Source: Candidatus Bathyarchaeia archaeon (GTDB lineage Archaea > Thermoproteota > Bathyarchaeia > Bathyarchaeales > DTEX01). From it: a stretch of DNA of 64,000 nucleotides. Below are positions 54,513 through 64,000 of the stretch, piece by piece. The DNA lies in contig JAVZNR010000005.1 of NCBI GenBank assembly GCA_038882715.1, positions 60,719 through 124,718 of the forward strand, given 5' to 3'. The notes below the pieces were generated by a model. That model searched no databases and was not told the DNA's origin. It was given only the letters and a program-made list of their open reading frames with translations. The translations under genes were made by a program, and so were the position numbers. Every line of letters starts with the position of its first letter. The stretch's first letter is position 1.

Positions 54513-54526
54513 TGGTGGACGGGGAG
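54513..54526 (-). repeat. Candidate proximal attachment site within the tRNA-Ala 3' end
   Basis: The last 14 bases of the tRNA gene (CTCCCCGTCCACCA on the minus strand) are repeated at 36478-36491. After integration, this copy keeps the tRNA complete. Confidence 0.55.
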
Positions 54527-54590
54527 GGATTTGAACCCTCGACCTCGGCGATGCCAACGCCGCGATCATACCAGGCTGATCTACCCGCCC
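54513..54590 (-). tRNA. tRNA-Ala (anticodon GGC)
   Basis: Folded by hand: acceptor GGGCGGG with CCCGTCC, D stem GATC/GATC, anticodon stem CGGCG/CGCCG with loop TTGGCAT (anticodon GGC), T arm GAGGG-TTCAAAT-CCCTC, discriminator A and an encoded CCA. The G3-U70 pair, the identity element for alanine, is present. No intron. Its 3' end faces the integrase and serves as the presumed attachment site. Confidence 0.95.
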
Positions 54591-54620
54591 ATCAATCTCA
54601 GTATTATTCGTTCATTCTTT

Positions 54621-54630
54621 TATTTTTATA
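54621..54630 (-). promoter_or_regulatory. TATA box of the tRNA-Ala gene
   Basis: TATTTTTATA on the plus strand (TATAAAAATA on the minus strand) ends 31 bases before the tRNA 5' end, a good distance for TBP-directed initiation just upstream of the tRNA. Confidence 0.5.
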
Positions 54631-54681
54631 GGAGATATTTTTAAGGGTTTTGCCGCATATTGTTTTTGGAGGTGTAAATGC

Positions 54682-55575
54682 GTGAAGAAGAGAATTGGCT
54701 TTATTGGTTTGGGGATCATGGGTAAGCCTATGGCCATTAATCTCCTTAGGGCCGGTTATCCCCTAACCGTTTGGAATAGGACTAGGTCTAAGATGGATGA
54801 TCTTATCGCTATGGGGGCTTATGGCGCTAGCTCACCTAAAGAGGTTGCTGAGAGATCAGACGTCGTCATTACAATGGTTACCGATTCGTCCGATGTTGAA
54901 GAAGTTATACTTGGATCTAACGGTGTGATCCACGGCGCTAAACCGGGCTTAATAGTCGTAGATATGAGCACCATATCGCCGGCTGTGACGCGTAGAATAG
55001 CCGAGGAGCTTGCTAAGAAGGGCGTTAAAATGCTTGATGCGCCGGTGAGCGGCGGCGAGAAGGGCGCTAGAGAAGCAACTCTGTCAATAATGGTTGGCGG
55101 CCCAGGGGATACTTTCGAGGAGTGCTTGCCAATATTTGAGGCGCTCGGCAAAAAGATAACTTATATGGGTCCGAGCGGCATGGGTCAAACCGCTAAACTC
55201 TGCAATCAAGTGATATGCGCGCTAAATATTCAGGCGGTCTGCGAGGGGCTTATGCTTGGCGCGAAAGCTGGATTGGACTTAAAAAAGCTTTTGGAGGCTA
55301 TTTCGGCTGGCGCCGCAAGCTCATGGATGCTGATTAATCTTGGGCCTAAAATGATAGAGCGAGACTTTAAACCCGGATTTAAGATTAGGCATCAGCAGAA
55401 AGATCTACGCCTAGCGCTAGAATTGGCGGCGGAATTAAATCTACCGCTGCCTGGAACAGCCTTAGTCCACCAGCTCCTAAGAATAGTTGAAGCCGAAGGT
55501 TTAGGTGAGGAGGGAACGCAGGCGGCGATAGCTGCAATGGAGAAGATAGCTGGAAGAAAGTTGTCTGGAGGGTAA
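54682..55575 (+). CDS. Beta-hydroxyacid dehydrogenase (HIBADH / tartronate semialdehyde reductase-like)
   Basis: NAD(P)-dependent 3-hydroxyacid dehydrogenase of 297 residues. The nucleotide motif GFIGLGIMGKPMAINLLRAG (residues 5-24), substrate-binding DAPVSGGEKGAR (about 118-129) and the catalytic Lys in GQTAKLCNQ (about 170) are visible. GTG start at 54682, with GGAGGTG upstream. The substrate may be tartronate semialdehyde, 3-hydroxyisobutyrate or a related acid. It is the first gene beyond the tRNA. Confidence 0.92.
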   Translation: MKKRIGFIGLGIMGKPMAINLLRAGYPLTVWNRTRSKMDDLIAMGAYGASSPKEVAERSDVVITMVTDSSDVEEVILGSNGVIHGAKPGLIVVDMSTISPAVTRRIAEELAKKGVKMLDAPVSGGEKGAREATLSIMVGGPGDTFEECLPIFEALGKKITYMGPSGMGQTAKLCNQVICALNIQAVCEGLMLGAKAGLDLKKLLEAISAGAASSWMLINLGPKMIERDFKPGFKIRHQQKDLRLALELAAELNLPLPGTALVHQLLRIVEAEGLGEEGTQAAIAAMEKIAGRKLSGG

Positions 55576-55713
55576 AAGCCGCGCGTAATAGAATGTTACT
55601 CCTCTAAATGTTGTTTTAGCCGTTTCTAGAGGATTCTCATTAGTCCGAAAGATTAAATTAGCCTGATAATTCACTCTATCTCTAATACGAGACTTCGACC
55701 TAGGAGTGAAACA

Positions 55714-57968
<2,255 letters not shown>

Positions 57969-57986
57969 TTGAAACGCGCTTTACAC

Positions 57987-58664
57987 TTAAACCCTCAAAA
58001 TCACTTCATTAACATATTTCTTCATTATTTCGGAGAAACGCTTTATGGTTTCAAATGGATATGGTTGAACGCTTCTAAAATTCTCATCTAGTACATCTTC
58101 TGGAATAAATTGTTGAAATGCAAAACGTTTAGCTCCTTTCACGGTCTCACCAATCTTTACCACGTCTTCCTCCTCAACTATTCTTGGCACAACAGTATTC
58201 CTGAATTCATAGTCAACACCGCATTCTTTGAGCAGATTTATTGTTTTAAAGAGACTGCTCACTTCTTTAGCGCCTAACAAATGATACTTCTCCGGTGAAG
58301 TCTTAACGTCCACGGCAACATAGTCCACATAATCTAAACACCGCTTAAGCAGGTCTGGAAAGAAGCCATTCGTATCAAGTTTAACCGAAAAGTTCCTTTC
58401 CTTAAGCCTCTTAATGAATTGCAGTATATCGCTGTGAATTAATGGTTCACCGCCGGTTATAACGACAGCATCCACATACTTCTTCCTTGACTCCAGTATC
58501 GCTAGGGCATCATCCTCCGAGAGAAAGGGGCCCTGAGGGTTAACGACTATCCTCCAGTTTTGGCAGTATGGACAACGAAGATTACAGCCCGGCGTAAAAA
58601 GTATGCTGGAAATTTTACCCGGAAAGTCGATTAAACTCGTCTTCTGCAACCCACTAAACTTCAT
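57987..58664 (-). CDS. nrdG: Anaerobic ribonucleotide reductase activating enzyme NrdG
   Basis: Radical SAM protein that generates the glycyl radical on NrdD. The cluster motif CNLRCPYCQN (CxxxCxxC) near residue 27 and ITGGEPLIH are visible, with DFPGKISSILFTPG before it. Start ATG 58664 (frame open to 58697) is preceded by GGGG. It directly follows nrdD by 42 bases on the same strand and is in its operon. Confidence 0.92.
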   Translation of the reverse strand: MKFSGLQKTSLIDFPGKISSILFTPGCNLRCPYCQNWRIVVNPQGPFLSEDDALAILESRKKYVDAVVITGGEPLIHSDILQFIKRLKERNFSVKLDTNGFFPDLLKRCLDYVDYVAVDVKTSPEKYHLLGAKEVSSLFKTINLLKECGVDYEFRNTVVPRIVEEEDVVKIGETVKGAKRFAFQQFIPEDVLDENFRSVQPYPFETIKRFSEIMKKYVNEVILRV

Positions 58665-58706
58665 GTTTACCCCGGATTCTATCCGGACAAAGAGCACTGT
58701 TTAATT

Positions 58707-60845
58707 TTATCGCGCTAGGATCTCCGGCGCAACCATTAAAACAGCTCGGTCAAATTTCTGCCTAATCCTGAACTCTGACTGCTTTCCATCGTTCCACTGA
58801 TCTACGGGTCTAAGGTAGCCTACGACTCTTGAATACACCTCGCATCTGACGCCGCACTTCGGACAAGCCTTGTGTTCGCCATTTATGTACCCGTGTGTGG
58901 GACATATGCTGAATGTTGGTGTTAAAGTAAAGTACGGTATATGATAGCTGTAGGATATTTTCTTGACGAGAGCTGCGGCGGCAGCCCATGAGTAGATTCT
59001 TTCGCCGAGGAAAACGTGGAAAACCGTTCCACCAGTATATAGTGGTTGGAGCCTATCTTGATGGTCGAGCGCCTCAAACAGGTCGCCAGTGTAGTCGACT
59101 GGCAAATGCGTTGAGTTCGTGTAAAATGGTTCAGCGCCCTTAGACAGATACTTTTCGTTGGCAACTATTATATCCGGGTACTTTTTCTTATCTATCTTGG
59201 CAAGCCTATATGATGCCCCCTCAGCTGGCGTAGCTTCTAAATTATATAGGTTGCCGGTCTCCTCCTGATATTCTAGAAGCCTCTCCCGGATGAAGAGCAG
59301 GGTTTTAGTTGCGAAGTCTAATCCTTCTTTAGTTTCAATTCCAAAACCAAACATGTTTAGTAAAGCCTCATTCATACCGATGATGCCTATCGTTGAGAAG
59401 TGGTTCTTCCAGTATTTACCGTAAGTCTCCTTAACAAATCGCAGATAATGCTTAGAGTAAGGATATAATCCCTTCTCAGTAAACCTCTCCAAAACCTTGC
59501 GTTTTATCTCTAGGCTATCTTTGGCGAGATCCATGATTTCGCCAAGCCTCTCAAAGAACCTATCCTCATCCTTCGTCAAATATCCAATTCTGGGTAGATT
59601 TATTGTCACAACGCCAATCGAGCCCGTAAGAGGGTTGGCGCCAAAGAAACCTCCACCACGCTTCCGCAGCTCCCTATTATCTATTCTCAGGCGACAACAC
59701 ATTGAGCGGACATCTTCCGGCTTCATATCGCTGTTCACAAAGTTTGAGAAGTATGGCACACCATATTTAGCCGTCAACTCAAATATCTTTTGCGAAACGG
59801 GGGAATCCCAATCAAAATCCTTCGTTATGTTATATGTTGGGATTGGAAAAGTGAACACCCTGCCTCTAGCGTCGCCTTCAGTCATGACTTCAGCGAAGGC
59901 CATGTTTAACATGTCCATTTCATCTTGCATGTCGCCATAAGCGTCGTCAGCCACTTTACCGCCATATATAACCGGCTCACCCTTCATGAATTCGGGAACC
60001 TTGAGATCCAGCGTTATATTGGTGAATGGAGTTTGGAAGCCGACTCTTGTTGGAACATTAATGTTAAATACGAATTCCTGAAGCGCTTGCTTAACTTCCT
60101 TATAATCTAAGCCGTCATAGCGGATAAACGGCGCTAAAAGCGTATCAAAGTTGCTAAATGCTTGTGCCCCTGCAGCCTCACCCTGCAGCGTATAGAAGAA
60201 GTTCACAACCTGTCCAAGGGCTGTTCTAAAGTGTCTTGCAGGCTTACTCTCAACTTTCCCGTAAACGCCGCCAAACCCGGACAGTAGAAGATCTCTTAAA
60301 TCCCACCCAACACAATATGGTCCTAAAACCCCTAGATCGTGGATATGTATGTCGCCTGAACGGTGCGCTTCAGCGATGTTCGGCGGATATATTCGATTAG
60401 TCCAGTAGCGTTCGATAACTTTCGTTGTCAAATAATTATTTAAGCCCTGTAATGAAAAACTCATGTTCGAGTTCTCACGCACATACCAATCTTCTAAGTT
60501 AAGGTATTGCTCGACTAGATCCGTAGAGCTAAGTATTTCAGCAAGTTCTCTTAAATCCTGATGCTGCTTCCGATACAAAATGTACGCCTTAGCGATCTTA
60601 GCATGACCATTCTCAATTAGAATCTTTTCCACAACATCCTGTATCTCTTCAACTGTCGGTACGCCATCCTCGCCAAAACGCTTCCTAAGCTCATCAACAA
60701 CCTTATCGCTTAAGCGCTTAGCGAGCTCCCTGTCTTCTTCGCCAACAGCTTTAGTGGCCTTCCATATAGCGTTAGTTATACGTTCCTGATCGAACGGCTC
60801 TAGTTTACCATCCCTCTTTCTGACGTATCTCAAGACCTTAAACAC
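58707..60845 (-). CDS. nrdD: Anaerobic ribonucleoside-triphosphate reductase NrdD (class III)
   Basis: Oxygen-sensitive reductase making deoxynucleotides from ribonucleoside triphosphates. The N-terminal ATP-cone (about residues 1-95, VRKRDGKLEPFDQERI) is the allosteric site. The C-terminal zinc site has CPTHGY and CPKCGVRC, and the glycyl radical loop is RVVGYLRPVDQWN, near residue 682, close to the end. Length 712 residues. Cys residues for the active site are in the barrel (DVRSMCCRLRI). It forms an operon with nrdG and indicates anaerobic growth. Confidence 0.94.
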   Translation of the reverse strand: MFKVLRYVRKRDGKLEPFDQERITNAIWKATKAVGEEDRELAKRLSDKVVDELRKRFGEDGVPTVEEIQDVVEKILIENGHAKIAKAYILYRKQHQDLRELAEILSSTDLVEQYLNLEDWYVRENSNMSFSLQGLNNYLTTKVIERYWTNRIYPPNIAEAHRSGDIHIHDLGVLGPYCVGWDLRDLLLSGFGGVYGKVESKPARHFRTALGQVVNFFYTLQGEAAGAQAFSNFDTLLAPFIRYDGLDYKEVKQALQEFVFNINVPTRVGFQTPFTNITLDLKVPEFMKGEPVIYGGKVADDAYGDMQDEMDMLNMAFAEVMTEGDARGRVFTFPIPTYNITKDFDWDSPVSQKIFELTAKYGVPYFSNFVNSDMKPEDVRSMCCRLRIDNRELRKRGGGFFGANPLTGSIGVVTINLPRIGYLTKDEDRFFERLGEIMDLAKDSLEIKRKVLERFTEKGLYPYSKHYLRFVKETYGKYWKNHFSTIGIIGMNEALLNMFGFGIETKEGLDFATKTLLFIRERLLEYQEETGNLYNLEATPAEGASYRLAKIDKKKYPDIIVANEKYLSKGAEPFYTNSTHLPVDYTGDLFEALDHQDRLQPLYTGGTVFHVFLGERIYSWAAAAALVKKISYSYHIPYFTLTPTFSICPTHGYINGEHKACPKCGVRCEVYSRVVGYLRPVDQWNDGKQSEFRIRQKFDRAVLMVAPEILAR

Positions 60846-61245
60846 CCCACCAAATAAGACCTTCCAATCAACTATGTGAAATGGAATCGTTAACAGCGAC
60901 CTTAATGACTAGAGAAAATAAAGGCGTACAGAAACTTAAATTTATTTATCAAAAAAATTAGATATGAGAAAAAGTCGAAAAACTGACTGAACCTTTAACA
61001 AGGGACTAGAAATAAATGATATTTTAATTAGTTTAGACTTACATCAAAAGCAGGTTTCTTCCATCTTTTCACAAAACCATGTAAAATTTGACCATTACCT
61101 CTTTAATTTCGCTAGAGATAGCTGTAATCCTATATTTCAGATTCTAAAGAAAATACTCGAGAGATTATGGCGGAACGGCTACAAGGATTATATAAGAGAC
61201 TTTAGGGTATTAGATTGGTGAAGATCTATAGCGGGATGGCGGCGT
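60846..61245. other. Gene-free spacer with two promoters
   Basis: No supported gene. A TATA-like stretch within about 60935-60960 probably serves nrdD on the minus strand, and GGATTATATAAGAGAC near 61186-61201 serves the plus-strand PIN-like gene. One frame is open for about 80 codons ending near 61220 but has no start codon, so it is not called. Confidence 0.35.
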
Positions 61246-61530
61246 TTGAAGAGGATACTATTAGATGAAATGTATTCCGGATTAAAGGAATATTTTGAAC
61301 TTCTGGGGTGGGAAGTTTTAACAGTCAGCGACGCAGGGCTTCAGGGGGCAAAAGATGAGGATATAATTTTGTATGCGAAGAAAAACGACTTGATACTTGT
61401 AACCCAAGATCAAAAGATAGCTGATATGGCTGAGGTAATGCAGGCTAAATATGTTTTAGTGTCAAGCGGATTAATAGCCAAAGTAGCCGACGAGAAGATA
61501 AGGGAAAAATATCCTGAAACCAGAAATTAG
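61246..61530 (+). CDS. PIN-like protein (DUF5615 / Mut7-C type)
   Basis: Protein of 94 residues with a PIN-like nuclease pattern: RILLDEMYSGLKEYFELLG at the start with the first acid, DEDIILYAKKNDLILVTQDQKIADMAE in the middle with Asp residues of the metal site. Most such genes are toxins paired with a small antitoxin, but no partner is seen upstream; the region before it has only a promoter. TTG start at 61246. It could be a solitary toxin or an RNA-processing protein. Confidence 0.75.
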   Translation: MKRILLDEMYSGLKEYFELLGWEVLTVSDAGLQGAKDEDIILYAKKNDLILVTQDQKIADMAEVMQAKYVLVSSGLIAKVADEKIREKYPETRN

Positions 61531-61582
61531 ATTGAGAGATAATGAGGGTAAAGTTTTTATTCTTGCTATCTCAACTTTCTTA

Positions 61583-61667
61583 TGGAGGGGGAAGCGCAGG
61601 GAAACATATTTGACAAGTAGAGAGATCTAGGAGAGTTGAGTTTCCCTGTTATGCGCTTCCCCCTCCA
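61583..61667. repeat. Long inverted repeat between convergent genes
   Basis: All 23 bases of the left arm (61583-61605) can pair with the right arm (61640-61667) in two blocks of 14 and 9 bp, interrupted by a 5-base bulge on the right side; the loop is 34 bases. The outer arm is G-rich (TGGAGGGGGAAG). It lies between two genes that end toward each other. It could be a structured RNA, a two-way terminator or the remains of a small mobile element. Confidence 0.75.
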
Positions 61668-61733
61668 CCCACGGCAGAATTTTATGAAGCATTTTGAAGA
61701 GTGGAGTCTAGGTTTCAGTTCTGAGCAGGTGAC

Positions 61734-62183
61734 TCATTTAAGTGAGTCTAAAGGCATATCGACTCTTCTCTCTATAAACGATATATGCTTAATCCCCCTT
61801 TCAAGGGATAGGTAATGCCAAGTGGATTTAGGGCCAAATGGACTGTTTCTCAACGCAGCTTCAATAACTCTATCTTTAGTTATCTCAATGTTGTCTTTAG
61901 CCGTTGATTTCAAACCTATCTTGTCACACATGTAATCCACATAACAGACCGGTACTTTTGTGTAGCCGAGAAGGCGTAGAGCTTCAACTCTATGATGCCC
62001 ATCGATTATCACATTAGTTTTTTCATCAACCACTATAGGTTTCTTAAGAACGCCGTCAAGCCATATCTCATCTTTAAGCGCCTTAACCCTAAAGCTATCG
62101 GTTCGCTCGTGAGGCTTAAGGCTTGAGATTTCAACTATACACACACGGGTTTTGATTGGAGCATTATTCTTCTTTGACGCCAA
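61734..62183 (-). CDS. SerK/ParB-like protein, possible free-serine kinase
   Basis: ParB-fold protein of 149 residues. The ISSLKPHERT start, IIDGHHRVEALRLLG (about residues 59-73) and the C-terminal GPKSTWHYL are like the archaeal serine kinase SerK, which uses a ParB-like domain to phosphorylate free serine. That protein is about 240 residues long, so this one lacks the middle region. A DNA-binding role like ParB seems less likely without a ParA or partner. Preceded on its strand by a short spacer containing AGTACAT repeats. Confidence 0.6.
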   Translation of the reverse strand: MASKKNNAPIKTRVCIVEISSLKPHERTDSFRVKALKDEIWLDGVLKKPIVVDEKTNVIIDGHHRVEALRLLGYTKVPVCYVDYMCDKIGLKSTAKDNIEITKDRVIEAALRNSPFGPKSTWHYLSLERGIKHISFIERRVDMPLDSLK

Positions 62184-62269
62184 GTTGACGACACCATAAA
62201 CAAGATAATATTTGTGTTTTTATGTAATATTTAAAACTTTTCAGTACATTTTAGTACATAAATGTCAAA

Positions 62270-63058
62270 TTAAATCGCCAGCAAATCAACCAATATTAGA
62301 AGGGAGCCCAAAGGCAGCAGATACAACGCGAAAAGATGGAATTTGTGGAGAAATCTGCGGAGAAATTTTAGTGAAGCGTACCCTGAAAGCGCTGCCATGA
62401 GGCAGCCGGCGAACAGGTCTATTAATTCGAGATTGGCTTCAATAAGGAGATTGATCTCAGAGAAGAATAACATTATCAGCGCTACAAATATTGCTGGAAT
62501 CGATAATAGGAAAGAGAATCTGAACGCTTCTTCCCTTTTTACGCCAAGCATCAATGCGGCGGATATTGTTAAACCGCTTCTTGATAAACCCGGAACTATT
62601 GATAATCCTTGCATAGCTCCAATTATAGCCGCCGATCTATAATCCACAGACTCTTTAGCGGGCTCACCCTTCCTCGAAGCATAAACTATTAAGCCAGAGA
62701 GAATAAAGGCGGTTCCAAGGGGCATCACTCCATAAGAAACGTCTTTAAAGAAAAAGTTAACAGAGATACCTGTGACCGCGGAGAAAAATAGGCTGAAAAA
62801 TATTTTTGGTATAATTGATCCTTCCTCAGACTTAAAGTCAAGTTTAATAAGAGCTGTCAAAATCTTCTTTACTTCGACCCTAAAGAAGAAAACTGTGACC
62901 GCGATTGTGCCTATGTGGAGGGCGACGTCAAAGAGGAGCGGAAGCTTAAGCCCAAAGATAATCTCGAATAACCTTAAATGTCCGGTGCTCGATATCGGCA
63001 GCCATTCTGTTAAACCTTGAATTAAACCGAGTAGTATTGTCTCAAACCCCATTAACAT
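62270..63058 (-). CDS. uppP: Undecaprenyl-diphosphatase-like protein UppP (BacA)
   Basis: Integral membrane polyprenyl-diphosphate phosphatase that recycles the lipid carrier, in archaea probably dolichyl- or other polyprenyl-diphosphate. The family motifs GLTEWLPISSTGHL (residues 15-28, with catalytic Glu and Ser) and PGLSRSGLTIS (about 157-167) are intact. About eight hydrophobic segments. Length 262 residues. ATG codons at 63058 and 63052 are both possible. The role would link to N-glycan or surface-lipid assembly. Confidence 0.93.
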   Translation of the reverse strand: MLMGFETILLGLIQGLTEWLPISSTGHLRLFEIIFGLKLPLLFDVALHIGTIAVTVFFFRVEVKKILTALIKLDFKSEEGSIIPKIFFSLFFSAVTGISVNFFFKDVSYGVMPLGTAFILSGLIVYASRKGEPAKESVDYRSAAIIGAMQGLSIVPGLSRSGLTISAALMLGVKREEAFRFSFLLSIPAIFVALIMLFFSEINLLIEANLELIDLFAGCLMAALSGYASLKFLRRFLHKFHLFALYLLPLGSLLILVDLLAI

Positions 63059-63132
63059 GCCTCACAATTCCAGTTAGAGAGGAAAAAATAATTTATAATT
63101 TTGATGCTACTCAATAATTGTGGAGGTTAAAA

Positions 63133-63693
63133 GTGCCCTCTATAGAAGCCCTTACAATAAATGAGCAAAGAGAGAGCGTTGAGGAAATTTTAGAGGTCAT
63201 ATTGAGGGCTATAGAATATTTTCCGAGAGGCTTATGGGAAGAGGTGAACTACATCGGCAATGTCAACATGAAGCATGATTTAAAGGTGAAGATTAAGGAA
63301 GAGGTATGTAACGCGTTCGTTTTCAATAATCTCATTGAAAAGATCCGGAGAATTAGGAGACTTCTGCAGATTAAGGATCTTTTATTGGCTGTTACGCGGG
63401 AGCCTATAGTGGCGATTTACCATAGGTTTGAAGATAAGAGGCTCAGCAGATTTGCGAGCATAGTGCATGACTATGTTTCAAATGATGTGGGGGTAGTTTC
63501 TCTCTTTAAGGTTGGGGATGATATGGGTGTAAAAATTGCCGCGCATGGATTAGGGCATAATCTCGGATTAAAGCATCACGTCAGACCCATAGACATGATG
63601 TATGAGGGATTGCTTGCGAGCATGGCGCTGGAAAACGAAGGGTTCTGTAATGATTGTATAAAAAAGATGTTTAGGGCAGAAATAGAAGAATAA
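63133..63693 (+). CDS. Archaemetzincin-like protein lacking the catalytic Glu
   Basis: Protein of about 186 residues. The C-terminal half holds AAHGLGHNLGLKHH, which matches the metzincin zinc motif HExxHxxGxxH with Gly in place of the catalytic Glu. A Met follows (PIDMM), as in the met-turn, and FCNDC near the end resembles the second CxxC of archaemetzincins. The three zinc-binding His are kept, so it may bind zinc without peptidase activity. GTG start 63133 is preceded by GGAGG; the TTG at 63118 is less likely. Confidence 0.6.
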   Translation: MPSIEALTINEQRESVEEILEVILRAIEYFPRGLWEEVNYIGNVNMKHDLKVKIKEEVCNAFVFNNLIEKIRRIRRLLQIKDLLLAVTREPIVAIYHRFEDKRLSRFASIVHDYVSNDVGVVSLFKVGDDMGVKIAAHGLGHNLGLKHHVRPIDMMYEGLLASMALENEGFCNDCIKKMFRAEIEE

Positions 63694-63794
63694 AGGATTT
63701 ATTGCCCAAATATTCGGTTTTCTTGCTTTTTCAGCTGATTCCACATTTTTCTTCAATCCTGGTTATCTCATCTTCTTGTTAATATATTTATGAA

Positions 63795-63810
63795 CGAAAA
63801 GTATATAAAT
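63795..63810 (+). promoter_or_regulatory. BRE/TATA promoter of the thermosome gene
   Basis: CGAAAA (63795-63800) followed by GTATATAAAT is an excellent BRE-TATA pair, about 55 bases ahead of the thermosome start. The expected transcript start is near 63830-63835. The leader holds GGTTGGAGGAGA. Confidence 0.6.
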
Positions 63811-63860
63811 TCAACCAAATCAATTTGTACTAAACAAAAATTGGGTTGGAGGAGATCTCT

Positions 63861-64000
63861 ATGGCGGCTGGCGGAATTCCTGTTTTGATATTGAAGGAGG
63901 GTTCTACGAGGAGTAGGGGTAGGGAGGCTCAGCATAATAATATTATGGCTGCTAGGGTTATTGCGGAGGCTGTTAGGAGCTCTTTGGGTCCTAAGGGTAT
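63861..64000 (+). CDS. Thermosome (group II chaperonin) subunit, 5' part
   Basis: The first 46 codons, cut by the window edge. They read [20 protein letters not shown], then [24 protein letters not shown], the conserved N-terminus of archaeal chaperonin subunits with the ATP-binding LGPKG loop. The ATG at 63861 follows GGAGGAGA with good spacing. The strong promoter fits an abundant heat-shock protein. Confidence 0.93.
   Translation, partial: MAAGGIPVLILKEGSTRSRGREAQHNNIMAARVIAEAVRSSLGPKG

Larger units (their letters stand above)
36478..54526. mobile_element. Candidate integrated element (about 18 kb) in a tRNA-Ala gene
   Basis: Bounded by the 14-bp direct repeat of the tRNA-Ala 3' end, with an intact tyrosine integrase next to the tRNA. 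The content fits an accessory element: toxin-antitoxin pairs, nucleases, a AAA ATPase and many broken genes, while both flanks carry intact core genes. The integrase gene is not split, so this is not the SSV type of integration. No replication gene is recognised, so the element may be decayed or may include cargo gathered later. Boundaries are inferred from the repeat only. Confidence 0.5.

Noticed and set aside
61000..61220. Plus-strand frame open for about 80 codons before the PIN-like gene.
   Set aside because: It has no usable start codon, no recognisable motif and overlaps the promoter of the next gene.
62236..62262. AGTACATTTTAGTACAT direct repeat ahead of the SerK-like gene.
   Set aside because: Short, AT-rich and without a second line of support; mentioned only as a possible operator.

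Overview
The window is archaeal: it carries aIF2 alpha and gamma, EF-1 alpha, eL42, eS27, Nop10, a PAC2-type proteasome assembly chaperone, Alba, an archaeal NusA-like KH protein, the NurA-HerA-Mre11-Rad50 set and, cut by the right edge, a thermosome subunit. A CdvB/ESCRT-III-like protein, a branched-polyamine synthase (BpsA type) and TATA/BRE promoters point to a thermophilic member of the Thermoproteota (TACK) lineage, perhaps Bathyarchaeia-like. The exact class cannot be fixed from sequence alone. Many genes start with GTG or TTG preceded by GGTGA or GGAGG ribosome-binding sites.

Positions 1-36.1 kb and 54.6-64 kb read as ordinary, intact chromosome. In order these hold: pth2-truD; a membrane HtrA-like protease; aspS with a NusA-like gene and alba; a sugar isomerase/oxidoreductase pair; an ABC exporter with a DUF1854 partner; a CdvB-like gene divergent from a KaiC-family ATPase and its HTH partner; translation genes (aIF2 gamma; eL42-eS27-aIF2 alpha-Nop10-PAC2; EF-1 alpha); polyamine genes (speD-bpsA); the nurA-herA-mre11-rad50 repair operon; two divergent small membrane proteins; an ICMT-like methyltransferase; a tungstate ABC transporter (tupABC); a ceramidase-fold protein; a 2-hydroxyacid dehydrogenase; and an orphan DNA methyltransferase. 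To the right of the tRNA lie a beta-hydroxyacid dehydrogenase, an NfnAB/SudBA-type flavoprotein pair, the anaerobic ribonucleotide reductase pair nrdD-nrdG, a PIN-like protein, a SerK/ParB-like protein, UppP, a degenerate archaemetzincin-like protein and the thermosome.

Between them, about 36.48-54.53 kb is a candidate integrated element of roughly 18 kb. It ends at a tRNA-Ala(GGC) gene with an intact tyrosine integrase beside its 3' end. A 14-bp copy of the tRNA 3' end (CTCCCCGTCCACCA) lies in the same orientation at 36478-36491, as expected for attachment sites. The right part holds the integrase, two putative PD-(D/E)XK proteins, an MntA/HepT pair and a UPF0175/DUF3368 toxin-antitoxin pair. 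The left and middle part is a graveyard: truncated, frameshifted or end-to-end fused remains of glycan genes (glycosyltransferases, a methyltransferase, a UDP-galactopyranose-mutase-like gene, a sugar nucleotidylyltransferase), and relics of HEPN, VapC and retropepsin-like genes. Unbroken genes among them include an AAA ATPase, a DUF3782-like nuclease and a membrane-anchored protein with a possible caspase-like His/Cys dyad.

Other observations worth checking are two adjacent genes whose only plausible start codons are CTG (34294 and 35369), a 23-bp bulged hairpin between convergent genes at 61583-61667, and a palindrome lying on a TATA box at 36756-36778. No CRISPR array, rRNA gene or complete insertion sequence was seen.
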